A stretch of 64,000 nucleotides of DNA from JANQGH01 sp039177555 (GTDB taxonomy: Bacteria; Pseudomonadota; Alphaproteobacteria; DSM-16000; Inquilinaceae), in the NCBI GenBank assembly GCA_039177555.1, contig JBCDFV010000024.1, positions 3,130 through 67,129 on the forward strand. Reading direction: 5' to 3'. Below the pieces are notes generated by a model. It worked only from the letters and a program-made list of their open reading frames with translations, was not told where the DNA came from and did not search any database. Below are positions 16,759 to 24,923 of the stretch, piece by piece; positions within the stretch are counted from its first letter, which is position 1, and each line of letters starts with the position of its first letter. Made by a program: the position numbers and the translations under genes.

Positions 16759-17838
16759 TCAGCCTTCGAAGCGCCAGGCCAGGGTTTCGCCGGCGTGGAA
16801 CGGCACGACATGGACGCTGTCGTTGCCCATCAGGTCGGGCACCTGCTGCGGTGTCCGGCGCAGCGTGACGGTCCCGGTATTCAGCGGCAGGCCGTAAAAG
16901 CGTGGGCCGAACTCCGACGCGAACGCCTCCAGCCGGTCCAGCGCGCCTTCCTCCTCGAACGTCTGGGCATAGCTTTCCAGCGCGGTCGGCGCGCTGAAAA
17001 TGCCGGCGCAGCCACAGGCGCTTTCCTTGTCGTGCCTGGGGTGGGGCGCGGTATCGGTTCCAAGGAAGAATTTGGGGTTGCCCGACGTCGCCGCCTTGCG
17101 CAGCGCGTCCTTGTGGCGGCGGCGCTTGGCCACCGGCAGGCAGAAGGCGTGCGGCCGGATCCCGCCCTCGAACAGCGCGTTGCGGTCGATCCGCAGATGG
17201 TGCGCGGTAATCGTCGCCGCCAAGGTCGATGACGATGCCTCGACGAAGCGAACCGAGTCCTCGGTGGTGATGTGTTCCAGCACCACCTTCAGATCGGGGA
17301 ACGCCGCCCGCACGGGGGTGAGCACCGTCTCAAGGAACACCGCCTCCCGGTCAAAGATGTCGATATCGGGCGCGGTGACCTCGCCATGGATCAGCAGCGG
17401 CATGCCGATGTTTTGCATGCGCTCCAGCACCGGCCAGATCTTGCGCACATCCGTGACGCCGGCCGCCGAGTTGGTCGTGGCGCCCGCCGGGTAGAGCTTG
17501 CACGCCGTGAAGACGCCGTCCTTGAAGCCGGTCGCGATCTCGTCGGCGTCGATCTCATCGGTCAGATAGGCGGTCATCAAGGGCGTGAACCGGCGGTCTT
17601 TGGGCAGCGCGTTTAGAATGCGCGTGCGGTACGCCTCCGCCGCGGCAACCGTCGTTACCGGTGGAACCAGGTTCGGCATGACGATGGCGCGGGCAAACTG
17701 GCGGGCCGTATGGTCGGCAACGAAGGAGAGCATGTCCCCGTCGCGGAAATGGACGTGCCAGTCGTCCGGCTCACGCAGGACCAGAATGTCGTCGTCGTCC
17801 TGGGACCGCTCCCCGCTCCCATTGTCCTGAAGGCTCAC
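16759..17838 (-). CDS. pyrC: dihydroorotase, class II
   Basis: PyrC closes carbamoyl-aspartate to dihydroorotate in pyrimidine synthesis, with a binuclear zinc site in a TIM barrel. Metal ligands are visible: His28 and His30 (DDWHVHFRD), a lysine likely carboxylated (FTACKLYPAGATTNS), a His in LLIHGEV, a His in VVLEHITTED, and the Asp of GTDTAPHPRHDK. The length (359 aa) fits class II PyrC (E. coli 348 aa). I chose GTG 17838, which has GGGGGAAG seven bases upstream; ATG 17871 is an alternative with no better RBS. Confidence 0.92.
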   Translation of the reverse strand: MSLQDNGSGERSQDDDDILVLREPDDWHVHFRDGDMLSFVADHTARQFARAIVMPNLVPPVTTVAAAEAYRTRILNALPKDRRFTPLMTAYLTDEIDADEIATGFKDGVFTACKLYPAGATTNSAAGVTDVRKIWPVLERMQNIGMPLLIHGEVTAPDIDIFDREAVFLETVLTPVRAAFPDLKVVLEHITTEDSVRFVEASSSTLAATITAHHLRIDRNALFEGGIRPHAFCLPVAKRRRHKDALRKAATSGNPKFFLGTDTAPHPRHDKESACGCAGIFSAPTALESYAQTFEEEGALDRLEAFASEFGPRFYGLPLNTGTVTLRRTPQQVPDLMGNDSVHVVPFHAGETLAWRFEG

Positions 17839-17954
17839 TTGCTTCCCCCGTCCAGCTGCGCCGCCGCGCATGGAGATACGGTGTCGGGCGCGCAACGGCA
17901 ACGACCGATCCTTCAACACCGGGGTCCGTGCGTCATTATCACCGCAGGTCGGTG

Positions 17955-18302
17955 TCAGTAGCGGGCCATGTCCGGGTCCACATGGCGTGCCCATGCGTCG
18001 ATGCCGCCGGCCAGGTTCAAGGCGTTGTCAAACCCGTTCCGGCGCAGAAACGCCGTTACCATGGCGCTGCGCACGCCGTGATGGCAGACGATGATCAGCG
18101 GGGTCTCACGCGGCAGCCCGTCGAGCGCGTCCGGAACCCGCTGCATGGGGATCGTGACGCTGCCGTCGATGACGCACACGGCCAACTCCTGCGGCTCGCG
18201 AATGTCGAGCACCGTATGCGCCGCGCCGCTGTTCCGCATCTCGGCCAGATGATGGACGTCGATATCATGGTCGGGCGGTTGCATCTGGTCCGCCCCACTC
18301 AT
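17955..18302 (-). CDS. rhodanese-like domain protein
   Basis: 115 aa from ATG 18302 (MSGADQMQPPDHDIDVHHLA). A single rhodanese domain: VLDIREPQELAVCVIDGSV is the CH2A-type signature, and the active-site Cys73 lies in the six-residue loop CHHGVRS. Rhodaneses of this length move sulfane sulfur from thiosulfate or persulfides to acceptors; single-domain forms are cytoplasmic. Upstream frame to 18380 is Arg-rich and probably not translated. It stands alone between pyrC and the MarR-type operon, all on the - strand. Confidence 0.85.
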   Translation of the reverse strand: MSGADQMQPPDHDIDVHHLAEMRNSGAAHTVLDIREPQELAVCVIDGSVTIPMQRVPDALDGLPRETPLIIVCHHGVRSAMVTAFLRRNGFDNALNLAGGIDAWARHVDPDMARY

Positions 18303-18393
18303 GTGCCTGCCCCCCGCCTTGCGGGCGCTGCCGTTTCCGGCGCTTGCGACCCTGGTTGGGACCGTGAGCGGTGCCGACACAGGCTATGAGACA

Positions 18394-18801
18394 TCATGCG
18401 GCGGTCCCCGCGTCAGAATGGCCGGCCGCGCCCCAGAAGGCGACGGTCTCGGCGACCATCGCGGCGTGGGCGGCCGCCGCGTCCGGGCCGGACGGGTCGC
18501 CGCCAAAGCGCCCGAGTTCCCTGGCCAGATCGAAAAAGCCGGGCGCCGGCAAACCGCCGCCCGCGCGACTGATCACCAGCGCGGCGATGAAGGGGTGGCC
18601 GTTGGCGGCATCTTCCCGCATCAGCCCTTCCAGCGCTTGCGTGACCTGGTGAATCGTATGGGGCGGCTGAAGCGCCAGGGCCCCGGCCACCGCCCGGTAC
18701 GTCACCGGCTCACCCCGCACCGCGATGCGTTGAAGGTGGGCCCGAAGGCGCCTCGTCAGCGGTTGCGGTGTCGGCATGGTGCTTTCGGCCGGGTCCGTCA
18801 T
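18394..18801 (-). CDS. conserved protein of unknown function
   Basis: 135 aa from ATG 18801, which overlaps the preceding DUF6522 stop as ATGA. The middle reads VRGEPVTYRAVAGALALQ, then a helix ALEGLMREDAANGHPFIA, then LVISRAGGGLPAPGFFDLA. The order resembles a winged-helix-like fold similar to the DNA-binding part of alkyltransferase-like proteins, but the PCHR motif is absent, so no alkyltransferase activity can be claimed. I recall similar short proteins in other alphaproteobacteria without assigned function. It is the third gene of the MarR / DUF6522 operon. Confidence 0.7.
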   Translation of the reverse strand: MTDPAESTMPTPQPLTRRLRAHLQRIAVRGEPVTYRAVAGALALQPPHTIHQVTQALEGLMREDAANGHPFIAALVISRAGGGLPAPGFFDLARELGRFGGDPSGPDAAAAHAAMVAETVAFWGAAGHSDAGTAA

Positions 18802-19118
18802 GATGTGAGCTTTACCAGATCGAGCAGGCTGGGCGGCCCCTTCACCGGCTTGGCTTGGGGCGCTGGCAGCGGGTCCTCCGACAGGCTGCCGTCGGGGCCG
18901 ATCACGACGCGCCAAACCCGCGCCCGGTAACGGAAGGTGAGACGGGTCCGGCCGGCGTCTTCGTTCTCGCCGGTTTCCGCGACGCTCATGACCAGGCCCT
19001 TGGCCATGTTCTCCTTCAGCGCCGCGACGGTGAGGCCCAGCTTGGGCGCCAGTATCTCGGCCTCGACGGTAATCTCGCCGTCATCCAAGCGGACCGGCGC
19101 CGGCGACGACGGGGTCAT
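18798..19118 (-). CDS. DUF6522-like small protein
   Basis: 106 aa from ATG 19118. The order of segments (DDGEITVEAEILAPKLGLTV, then ALKENMAKGLVMSVAETGEN, then LTFRYRARVWRVVIGPDGSL) matches what I know of DUF6522 proteins, which in alphaproteobacteria sit beside regulators and redox genes. Function is unknown. It overlaps both neighbours by four bases, so it is co-translated with the MarR-like regulator and the unknown protein. Confidence 0.65.
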   Translation of the reverse strand: MTPSSPAPVRLDDGEITVEAEILAPKLGLTVAALKENMAKGLVMSVAETGENEDAGRTRLTFRYRARVWRVVIGPDGSLSEDPLPAPQAKPVKGPPSLLDLVKLTS

Positions 19119-19714
19119 CGCCAGGCCGCCCCACCGCGTGGCGGCGCGGTTTTGCCGGCATTGAAGTTGATGCAGAGCTGCGCCAGCTCGTCCGCCGTGA
19201 GGGCCTCGTTCACGAAGCCGCATTCATGACCGGTCGCGCCCTCTTGGCAGCAGCCGTCGCCTTGGAAATGCACGCAGGTCTCGCACGTGCCGAACAGCGG
19301 TTTGCCCGCTTGCAGGGCAACGCTGCCAAGCAAGCGCCGAAGCGCGACGGAGAATTTGTCGCGGACGCCAGGGGGCAAGGCGTCAGCCGCCCGAACCAGG
19401 GCTTCGATGGGGTCGTCGCTCAGAACAGCCCTGGCCTTCCCCGTCAGGTCCAGCCTGACGCTTCGGCCATCGGTCGCCGATCGGGTCTGTGTCAGATAGC
19501 CGTCCGCGACCAGGCCCTTGATGGTTTGAGAGGCGGTGCCCCGCGTCGTGCCGTGAAACGCCGCAAACGCGGACGGGGTGCGCGAAAAGCGATTGGCCCG
19601 CGCGAAGTATCTCAGCCCGGCCCACTGGACCGGCGTCAGGCCGCCCACGGCCCCGTCGCCCGACGCGATCCGCCCGAGATGAACAATCAACTCGGCGATA
19701 CCACGGCTGTCCAT
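19115..19714 (-). CDS. MarR-family regulator with Cys-rich C-terminal tail
   Basis: 199 aa. ATG 19714 is preceded by AAGGAG at the right distance; a GTG six codons upstream would overlap that RBS and is less likely. Residues about 25-105 are a MarR winged helix: LTPVQWAGLRYFARAN, then a recognition helix TTRGTASQTIKGLVADGYLT, then the wing TQTRSATDGRSVRLDLT. Unusually, the last 60 residues carry a cysteine cluster, CETCVHFQGDGCC, then HECGFV, then a later Cys, which could bind zinc or iron-sulfur or sense redox state. It heads a three-gene operon and is likely autoregulatory. Confidence 0.8.
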   Translation of the reverse strand: MDSRGIAELIVHLGRIASGDGAVGGLTPVQWAGLRYFARANRFSRTPSAFAAFHGTTRGTASQTIKGLVADGYLTQTRSATDGRSVRLDLTGKARAVLSDDPIEALVRAADALPPGVRDKFSVALRRLLGSVALQAGKPLFGTCETCVHFQGDGCCQEGATGHECGFVNEALTADELAQLCINFNAGKTAPPRGGAAWR

Positions 19715-19893
19715 GTCGCGCTCCTTGTCCACGGGGTCGCCAGGTCGCTATGCCCACCGGCGGATGCGGGTCATATAGTATCGTTCTCAAACTACTATGA
19801 CAAGGATATGATTTCGAAACCTTACTAAATTGGCTGGTTTCGAAACGATCGGACCGAGCGTTCGCCGGCTGCGGGAAAATGCAGATCGGCAGC

Positions 19894-19999
19894 CGTGCGT
19901 GCCGGTGGGTAAAGCGGTTTGCGGCGGGTGGCCTTTCGCCCAATCGACGGGGCGTCATCGAGGGGATATCGGGACCGAAACGACACCCCCAAAAGTCGG
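19894..19999 (+). pseudogene. decayed cas2 3' end in front of array 2
   Basis: In one frame (from 19913) this stretch encodes SGLRRVAFRPIDGASSRGY, then RDRNDTPKSR. The end of the intact Cas2 is DGLRLVAFRALDEAPSPED, then RNRHDTPKSR. The two align without gaps over 29 residues. Upstream similarity continues for about 15 bases (GTGCCGGTGG against ATGCCGGTGG) but in a shifted frame and behind a TAA at 19910-19912. The normal stop TAG has become TGG at 20000. No start or N-terminal half is present, so this is a fragment carried along with the leader. Confidence 0.8.
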
Positions 20000-20051
20000 T
20001 GGCCGAAGCCCGCTTCAAAAACCCGTTCCATCTCAGTAGATTACAGCAAGA
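19982..20051 (+). promoter_or_regulatory. CRISPR leader of array 2
   Basis: Gap-free copy of the array-1 leader (about 61 of 70 identical by eye), including CAGTAGATTACAG next to the first repeat. With the cas2 remnant it forms one duplicated block. The rest of the interval 19733-19893 holds the promoter of the MarR-like gene and nothing else I could identify. Confidence 0.75.
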
Positions 20052-21056
20052 CCGTTCCCCGCACGCGCGGGGATGAACCGGTTGCATGATGAGACCCTCG
20101 CTTCCGCTCGACCCGTTCCCCGCACGCGCGGGGATGAACCGTCGTAGCCAACCGGCAGGGCTTCGAACGTGCCCCGTTCCCCGCACGCGCGGGGATGAAC
20201 CGACAATTTCTCGGTGACGTTGTTTCAGGCTGACCCGTTCCCCGCACGCGCGGGGATGAACCGAGGTTCGCAAACAGAATTTCAGGTCTGCGGCACCGTT
20301 CCCCGCACGCGCGGGGATGAACCGAGGCGTGGGGCGACACCGGCGATTGGCCTGATCCGTTCCCCGCACGCGCGGGGATGAACCGAGCCGGGCACTCTGC
20401 GCGGTCTCGGGCTGTCCCCGTTCCCCGCACGCGCGGGGATGAACCGGAGGTCTGATGGACGATTTCAACAGCGCGCGTCCGTTCCCCGCACGCGCGGGGA
20501 TGAACCGGACTTGATCAGCGAGAACGCGTCCGATGTGCACCGTTCCCCGCACGCGCGGGGATGAACCGGCCTGTCTTCACGGCGTCCCGTATCCGCTGCG
20601 CCGTTCCCCGCACGCGCGGGGATGAACCGCTCATCCTCTAGCCGCTTAACCAGCAATGGCCCCGTTCCCCGCACGCGCGGGGATGAACCGGATTTCCACT
20701 ACTGGCACCCGCACGGCCATCACCGTTCCCCGCACGCGCGGGGATGAACCGGTCGGCATCCTCGAAATAGGCGTTCATCTGCCCCGTTCCCCGCACGCGC
20801 GGGGATGAACCGGGACCAGACCCCGTCCCCCCAACGCGTCGGCACCGTTCCCCGCACGCGCGGGGATGAACCGAAGTATTAATCCAATGCCGATGAGCAG
20901 TCCGCCCGTTCCGCGCACGCGCGGGGATGAACCGGGGTTTGAACTGTTCATGGTCTCGGCCGCCGACCGTTCCCCGCACGCGCGCGGACGAACCGCGTCT
21001 GCTCCAGCGTCGAGTGGTTCAGCAGTTCCGTTCCCCGCACACGCGGGGATGAATCT
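20052..21056 (+). CRISPR. CRISPR array 2, type I-E, 17 repeats / 16 spacers
   Basis: Same 29-base repeat and 61-base period as array 1, repeats starting at 20052 and ending with the one at 21028. Orientation is also rightward. Leader-distal repeats are decayed: repeat 15 (20906) has CCGCGC for CCCCGC, repeat 16 (20967) has GCGCGGACGAACC, and repeat 17 (21028) has ACACGC and ends GAATCT. One spacer near the end (20874-20905) is visibly AT-richer than the host, as expected for foreign DNA. There are no cas genes beside it, so it must use the machinery encoded at 497-9717. Confidence 0.98.
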
Positions 21057-21198
21057 GTGGCCGGTCGATCGTGCCGGCCCTCTTGGTTCGGCGAGGTCGG
21101 GCATTGCTCTGGTCGGCGGGGGGTCGGACATGCTAGCGCAGGGGCGGCGGGCGATTTGTGCTGGCCGACAAGGGGAACCATGCGTGGGGGGCGCAGGG

Positions 21199-22344
21199 GT
21201 GATCGATTTCGCACCGACGGACGAACAGCGGCAGATTCTGGACAGCGTGGACCGGTTCGCCGCGCGCCACCTGCCGCCGGAGGAACAGCAGCGGCGCGAC
21301 GCGGCGCATGATCCGCCCTATCATCTGCTGCCGGTGATGGCCGAGATGGGGCTGCTGGCCCTGCCGTTTCCCGCTCGCTATGGCGGCCTGGACGGCGACT
21401 GGCGGACGGTCGCTTTGGTTCAGGAGCGGCTGGGGTATCGCGCCTGGATGGCCGGGTCGCTGATGAACCGGGCGCTGGGCTTCGGCGGCATGTCGCTGAT
21501 GACCTATGGCACCGAACAGCAGCGTGAAAGGCTGATCCCCGAGATCATTGCCGGCCGCGCGCTGTTCGCCCTGGCGCTGACCGAACCCGAAGCCGGCTCG
21601 GACGCCGCGGCGATCGCCACGCGCGCCGAACGTACGGCAACGGGCTGGCGGCTGACCGGCCGCAAGACCTGGTGTTCGGACGCCGACCGGGCCGACTTCC
21701 TGGTGATCGTCGCGCGCAGCACGCCGGGATCGGAACGGCGCGAGGGCTTGTCGATGTTCCTGGTGCCGCGCGACACGGCCGGCCTGCACATGACCGAACT
21801 GCCCAAGGTGGGCAACAATTGCCTGCCCAGCTTCGATATCGGGCTGGACGGGGTCGAGGTCGGGGACGAGGCCTTGATGGGCGAAGAGGGCGCGGGCTTT
21901 CGCCATCTGGGCCAGACGCTGCGCTACTCCCGCTCCGGCCTGTCGGCGGCGGCGGTCGGGGCGGCGCAGCGCGCCGTTGATCTGGCGCTGGACTATGCCA
22001 AGGAACGCGAGCAGTTCGGCCGGCCGATCGGCCGGTTTCAGGTCATCGCCCACCGGCTGGCCGACATGCAGATGCGCGTCGACCAGGCCAGGATGAGCCA
22101 TCTGCATCTCGCCTGGCTGATCGCCACCGATCGCGACGCCGGCCGCCACGCCGCCCAGGCCAAGGTGATCGCCACCGAATGCCTGCAATTCGTCACCGAC
22201 CATGGCATGCAGATCCTCGCCAGTGCGGGCTACGCGGCGGAAAGCGAGATGCAGCGCCTGTGGCGCGACGCACGGCTCTACAGCTTCGGCGAGGGCTCAA
22301 ACGAAATTCAGCGCACATTGATCGCGCGCGCCATGGGGTTGTAG
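21199..22344 (+). CDS. acyl-CoA dehydrogenase
   Basis: FAD enzyme that oxidises an acyl-CoA to the enoyl-CoA. The frame is open back through the CRISPR array, but the protein begins at GTG 21199 (VIDFAPTDEQRQILDSVDRF, the normal N terminus) behind GGGGGCGCAGG. It is 381 aa. Seen: FALALTEPEAGSDAAAI (FAD/substrate signature 1), AKEREQFGRPIGRFQVIAHR (signature 2), and the catalytic Glu position in SFGEGSNEIQRTLIARAMGL at the C terminus. It lies 143 bases beyond array 2 and 40 bases upstream of the isochorismatase-like gene, so it probably opens the catabolic cluster. Confidence 0.9.
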   Translation: MIDFAPTDEQRQILDSVDRFAARHLPPEEQQRRDAAHDPPYHLLPVMAEMGLLALPFPARYGGLDGDWRTVALVQERLGYRAWMAGSLMNRALGFGGMSLMTYGTEQQRERLIPEIIAGRALFALALTEPEAGSDAAAIATRAERTATGWRLTGRKTWCSDADRADFLVIVARSTPGSERREGLSMFLVPRDTAGLHMTELPKVGNNCLPSFDIGLDGVEVGDEALMGEEGAGFRHLGQTLRYSRSGLSAAAVGAAQRAVDLALDYAKEREQFGRPIGRFQVIAHRLADMQMRVDQARMSHLHLAWLIATDRDAGRHAAQAKVIATECLQFVTDHGMQILASAGYAAESEMQRLWRDARLYSFGEGSNEIQRTLIARAMGL

Positions 22345-22384
22345 CCCCTATATCTCATCCGTTCGTGACCGCGAGGACCAAGCC

Positions 22385-23080
22385 ATGAGCCATCCAGACC
22401 TGCCGGCCGACATCGTCGAGGCCGCCGCCGCGCGGCGCGGCCGGCCACACGTCTATGACCGCATCGCGCCCGAACGTTGCGCGCTGGTGGTGATCGACAT
22501 GCAGCGCGCGTTCGTGGAACAGGGCGCCCCGTCGGAGGTGCCGATGGCGCGGGAGATCGTGCCGGCGATCAACCGGCTGGCGGCCGCGTTGCGCCACGCC
22601 GGCGGCCAGGTCGTGTGGGTTCAGGCCACGTTCGACGAGGCCGGCTGGCCGGCCTTTTTCGACCATCTGGTCACGCCGGACCATGGGCGCCGCATTCTGG
22701 CCGCGCTGCAACAGGGCGCGCCGCTGCACGGGCTGTGGCCGGAGCTGATGGTGGAGGCGGCGGACTGGGTCGTGCCGAAATTCCGCCTTAGCGCTTTTCT
22801 GCCCGGCGCCTCGACCCTGCCCGTGCGCCTGCGGGCGGCCGGCATCGACACGGTGCTGATCACCGGCTGCATGACCAATGTCTGCTGCGACAGTTCCGCG
22901 CGCGATGCGGTGATGACGGACTTCAAGACCGTGATGGTGGCCGACGCCAATGCCGCGCGCACCGACGCGGCGCATCTGGCGGCGTTGACCACCTTCCTGC
23001 AGGCCTTCGGCGATGTGCGCACCAGCGACGATCTGATCGCCCATTTCGCCGATCAGGCCGAAACGGCATCCGTGGCCTGA
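22385..23080 (+). CDS. isochorismatase-family cysteine hydrolase
   Basis: 231 aa. The Asp-Lys-Cys triad of the family is visible: Asp in CALVVIDMQRAFVEQ, Lys in WVVPKFRLSAF, and the nucleophilic Cys in ITGCMTNVCCDSSARDA (the NVC position). The cis-peptide region precedes the Cys as in N-carbamoyl hydrolases and nicotinamidase-like enzymes, so the substrate is probably an amide, ureide or similar small molecule. The stop codon TGA shares the palindrome TGATCA with the stop of the convergent TPP-enzyme gene, leaving no spacer between them. Confidence 0.87.
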   Translation: MSHPDLPADIVEAAAARRGRPHVYDRIAPERCALVVIDMQRAFVEQGAPSEVPMAREIVPAINRLAAALRHAGGQVVWVQATFDEAGWPAFFDHLVTPDHGRRILAALQQGAPLHGLWPELMVEAADWVVPKFRLSAFLPGASTLPVRLRAAGIDTVLITGCMTNVCCDSSARDAVMTDFKTVMVADANAARTDAAHLAALTTFLQAFGDVRTSDDLIAHFADQAETASVA

Positions 23081-24799
23081 TCAGGCGGCCAGCCGCACCG
23101 ATAGAACGAAGCTGCGCCCCGCGCCGCGAACCGTATTCAGCGCCCGGTCCAGGGCGCCGTCGAGGTCGGCCGCGTCGGTGACCGTGGCGCCGTCCAGGCC
23201 GCAGGCGCGGGCGACGGCGGCATAGTCCGGGCTGGGTTCCAGGCTGGTCAGCGGCATGCGGTTGGCGCGCGCGGCGAAGCCGTCCGGATAGAGCGCCCGC
23301 GTCGCCCGGTCGACCGCGCCCCAGCGCGCATTGTCGAAGATAACGATCAGGATGCCCAGGCCCTCCGCCGCGGCAATCTGGTGGCAGGCCAGCGGGTTGG
23401 CGAACAGATAGCTGCCGTCGCCCAGGCAGGCGATCACCTCCCGCTCCGGCCGGGCGAGCTTGGCGCCCAGCGCCGCCGGCAGCCCCCAGCCCAGCCCGCC
23501 GGCCGGCGACGAGCCCAGGAAGCCGGCACCCTCCGTCAATGTCATGACGGACCGCACCAGCGGGTATTCGTTGACCAGCAAGGCGTCGGGCGCCCGAACC
23601 CGGTCGATCGCGGCGCTGACCGTGGCGGCGGTCAGGCGCGAAGGATTGGCATCGGCAGCCTGGCGTGCCTGGGTGCGGGTCTGCTCGGCATCGGCCATGG
23701 CCGCTTTTCGACGTGCGGGTGCATCGGCAACGGCATCGTGCAGCGCGTCGATCACCAGCCCGGCGCTGCCGGCCAGCGTCACGTCCGATGGGAAGCCCCG
23801 GATCGGATAGTGCCGTTGCAGCGGGTCCTCGCCGGCCTGGATCACCACCTGGCCCGGCGCGCGCGGGTTCAGTTTCGGAATCCAGGGCACGTCGCAGTCG
23901 ATCACAAGCACGCAGTCGGCTTGCGCCAGCCACGGCCCGACCTCGAAGCCGCCATGCAGCGGATGGTCGCCGGCGAGGTTCAGATGGCGCGGCCGGTATT
24001 CCACGACCGGTGCGCCGAGCCGTTCGGCCAGCCTCGCCAGCCGAGCCGGGACCGACGGGTCGATGCCGGCGCGGGCAGTGACGATCAGCGGCCGGGTCGC
24101 TTCATCCAGCAGCCTGACGGCGCGGTCGATCGCGGCCGGATCGGGGCCGATCGTGCCGGCCGGGTCCAGCAACGGCTGGTCGGCGAAGGTCGGCGTGGCC
24201 GGCACATCGGCCAGCACCTCGCGCGGCAGGGTCAGATAGACCGGGCCGCGGGGCGCGGATTGGGCGATGGCAAGCGCCCGGTCGGTCGCGATTTCCAGCT
24301 GCGCCGGGGCGCGCAACTCGTAATCCCAGCGCACGGTCTCGCGCACCATCGAGGCCTGGTCGAACATCTCCTGCGCCCAATGGATGTTCAGGGACCGGGC
24401 GCCGCTGGGGCCGTCCTCGTGCACCGGGGTCCGTCCGGCGCACATCAGCAGCGGGATGTTGTCCCGTTCGGCGTTGATCAAACCGCTCAGCGCGTTGGCG
24501 GTGCCGACCGTGACATGCACCATCACCGCCTGGGGCCGCCCGGTGACGGCGGCATGACCATGAGCCATGGAGACGGCAGCGTTCTCGTGCGGGCAGATCA
24601 CGGCGCGCGGCGCGTCCAGCCCCAACTGCTCGGACCGGGCCAGCCCCTCCACGATCGATGGGAAGTCGGTGCCGGCGTTGGCGTACAGACAGTCGACGCC
24701 GCGCCGTTTCAGCAGACGTAGCCACGCCTCGCCGACGGTCTCCGCATCGTGGGGGCGGCTGCTGCGACCGTTATCGAGCGGGCTGTCGTTAGGGCTCAT
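23081..24799 (-). CDS. thiamine-diphosphate enzyme, acetolactate synthase/decarboxylase-like
   Basis: 572 aa with the three-domain architecture of the ALS/benzoylformate decarboxylase superfamily. The catalytic Glu is in VICPHENAAVSMAHGH (N-terminal domain). The central FAD/ADP-like domain follows, and the C-terminal TPP motif is GDGSYLFANPLACHQ with the Mg2+-binding GDG...N. It probably decarboxylates a 2-oxo acid or condenses its aldehyde. It faces the amidohydrolase/ABC operon across a 124-base divergent promoter. Which reaction it catalyses cannot be told from sequence alone. Confidence 0.85.
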   Translation of the reverse strand: MSPNDSPLDNGRSSRPHDAETVGEAWLRLLKRRGVDCLYANAGTDFPSIVEGLARSEQLGLDAPRAVICPHENAAVSMAHGHAAVTGRPQAVMVHVTVGTANALSGLINAERDNIPLLMCAGRTPVHEDGPSGARSLNIHWAQEMFDQASMVRETVRWDYELRAPAQLEIATDRALAIAQSAPRGPVYLTLPREVLADVPATPTFADQPLLDPAGTIGPDPAAIDRAVRLLDEATRPLIVTARAGIDPSVPARLARLAERLGAPVVEYRPRHLNLAGDHPLHGGFEVGPWLAQADCVLVIDCDVPWIPKLNPRAPGQVVIQAGEDPLQRHYPIRGFPSDVTLAGSAGLVIDALHDAVADAPARRKAAMADAEQTRTQARQAADANPSRLTAATVSAAIDRVRAPDALLVNEYPLVRSVMTLTEGAGFLGSSPAGGLGWGLPAALGAKLARPEREVIACLGDGSYLFANPLACHQIAAAEGLGILIVIFDNARWGAVDRATRALYPDGFAARANRMPLTSLEPSPDYAAVARACGLDGATVTDAADLDGALDRALNTVRGAGRSFVLSVRLAA

Positions 24800-24818
24800 C
24801 GCGCTTCAATTGTCCTAA

Positions 24819-24854
24819 ATACCAGACAGATGTATTGTTCTATATACCAGACAG
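24819..24854. promoter_or_regulatory. paired 11-bp direct repeats in divergent promoter
   Basis: ATACCAGACAG occurs at 24819-24829 and again at 24844-24854, 25 bases apart, in a locally AT-rich stretch between the leftward TPP-enzyme gene and the rightward amidohydrolase gene. The motif resembles a half-site of GntR-type operators (TGGTAT / ATACCA). No regulator of that family is encoded in the window. Confidence 0.5.
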
Positions 24855-24923
24855 CTTTACAGTCCGACAGGACGATGCACAGGCGGACGACATGATCTTT
24901 CGCGACGATGGGGTGACGCGCCC

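Noticed and set aside
20866..21198. N-terminal extension of the acyl-CoA dehydrogenase back into array 2
   Set aside because: The extension is translated repeat and spacer; the family N terminus and an RBS are at GTG 21199.
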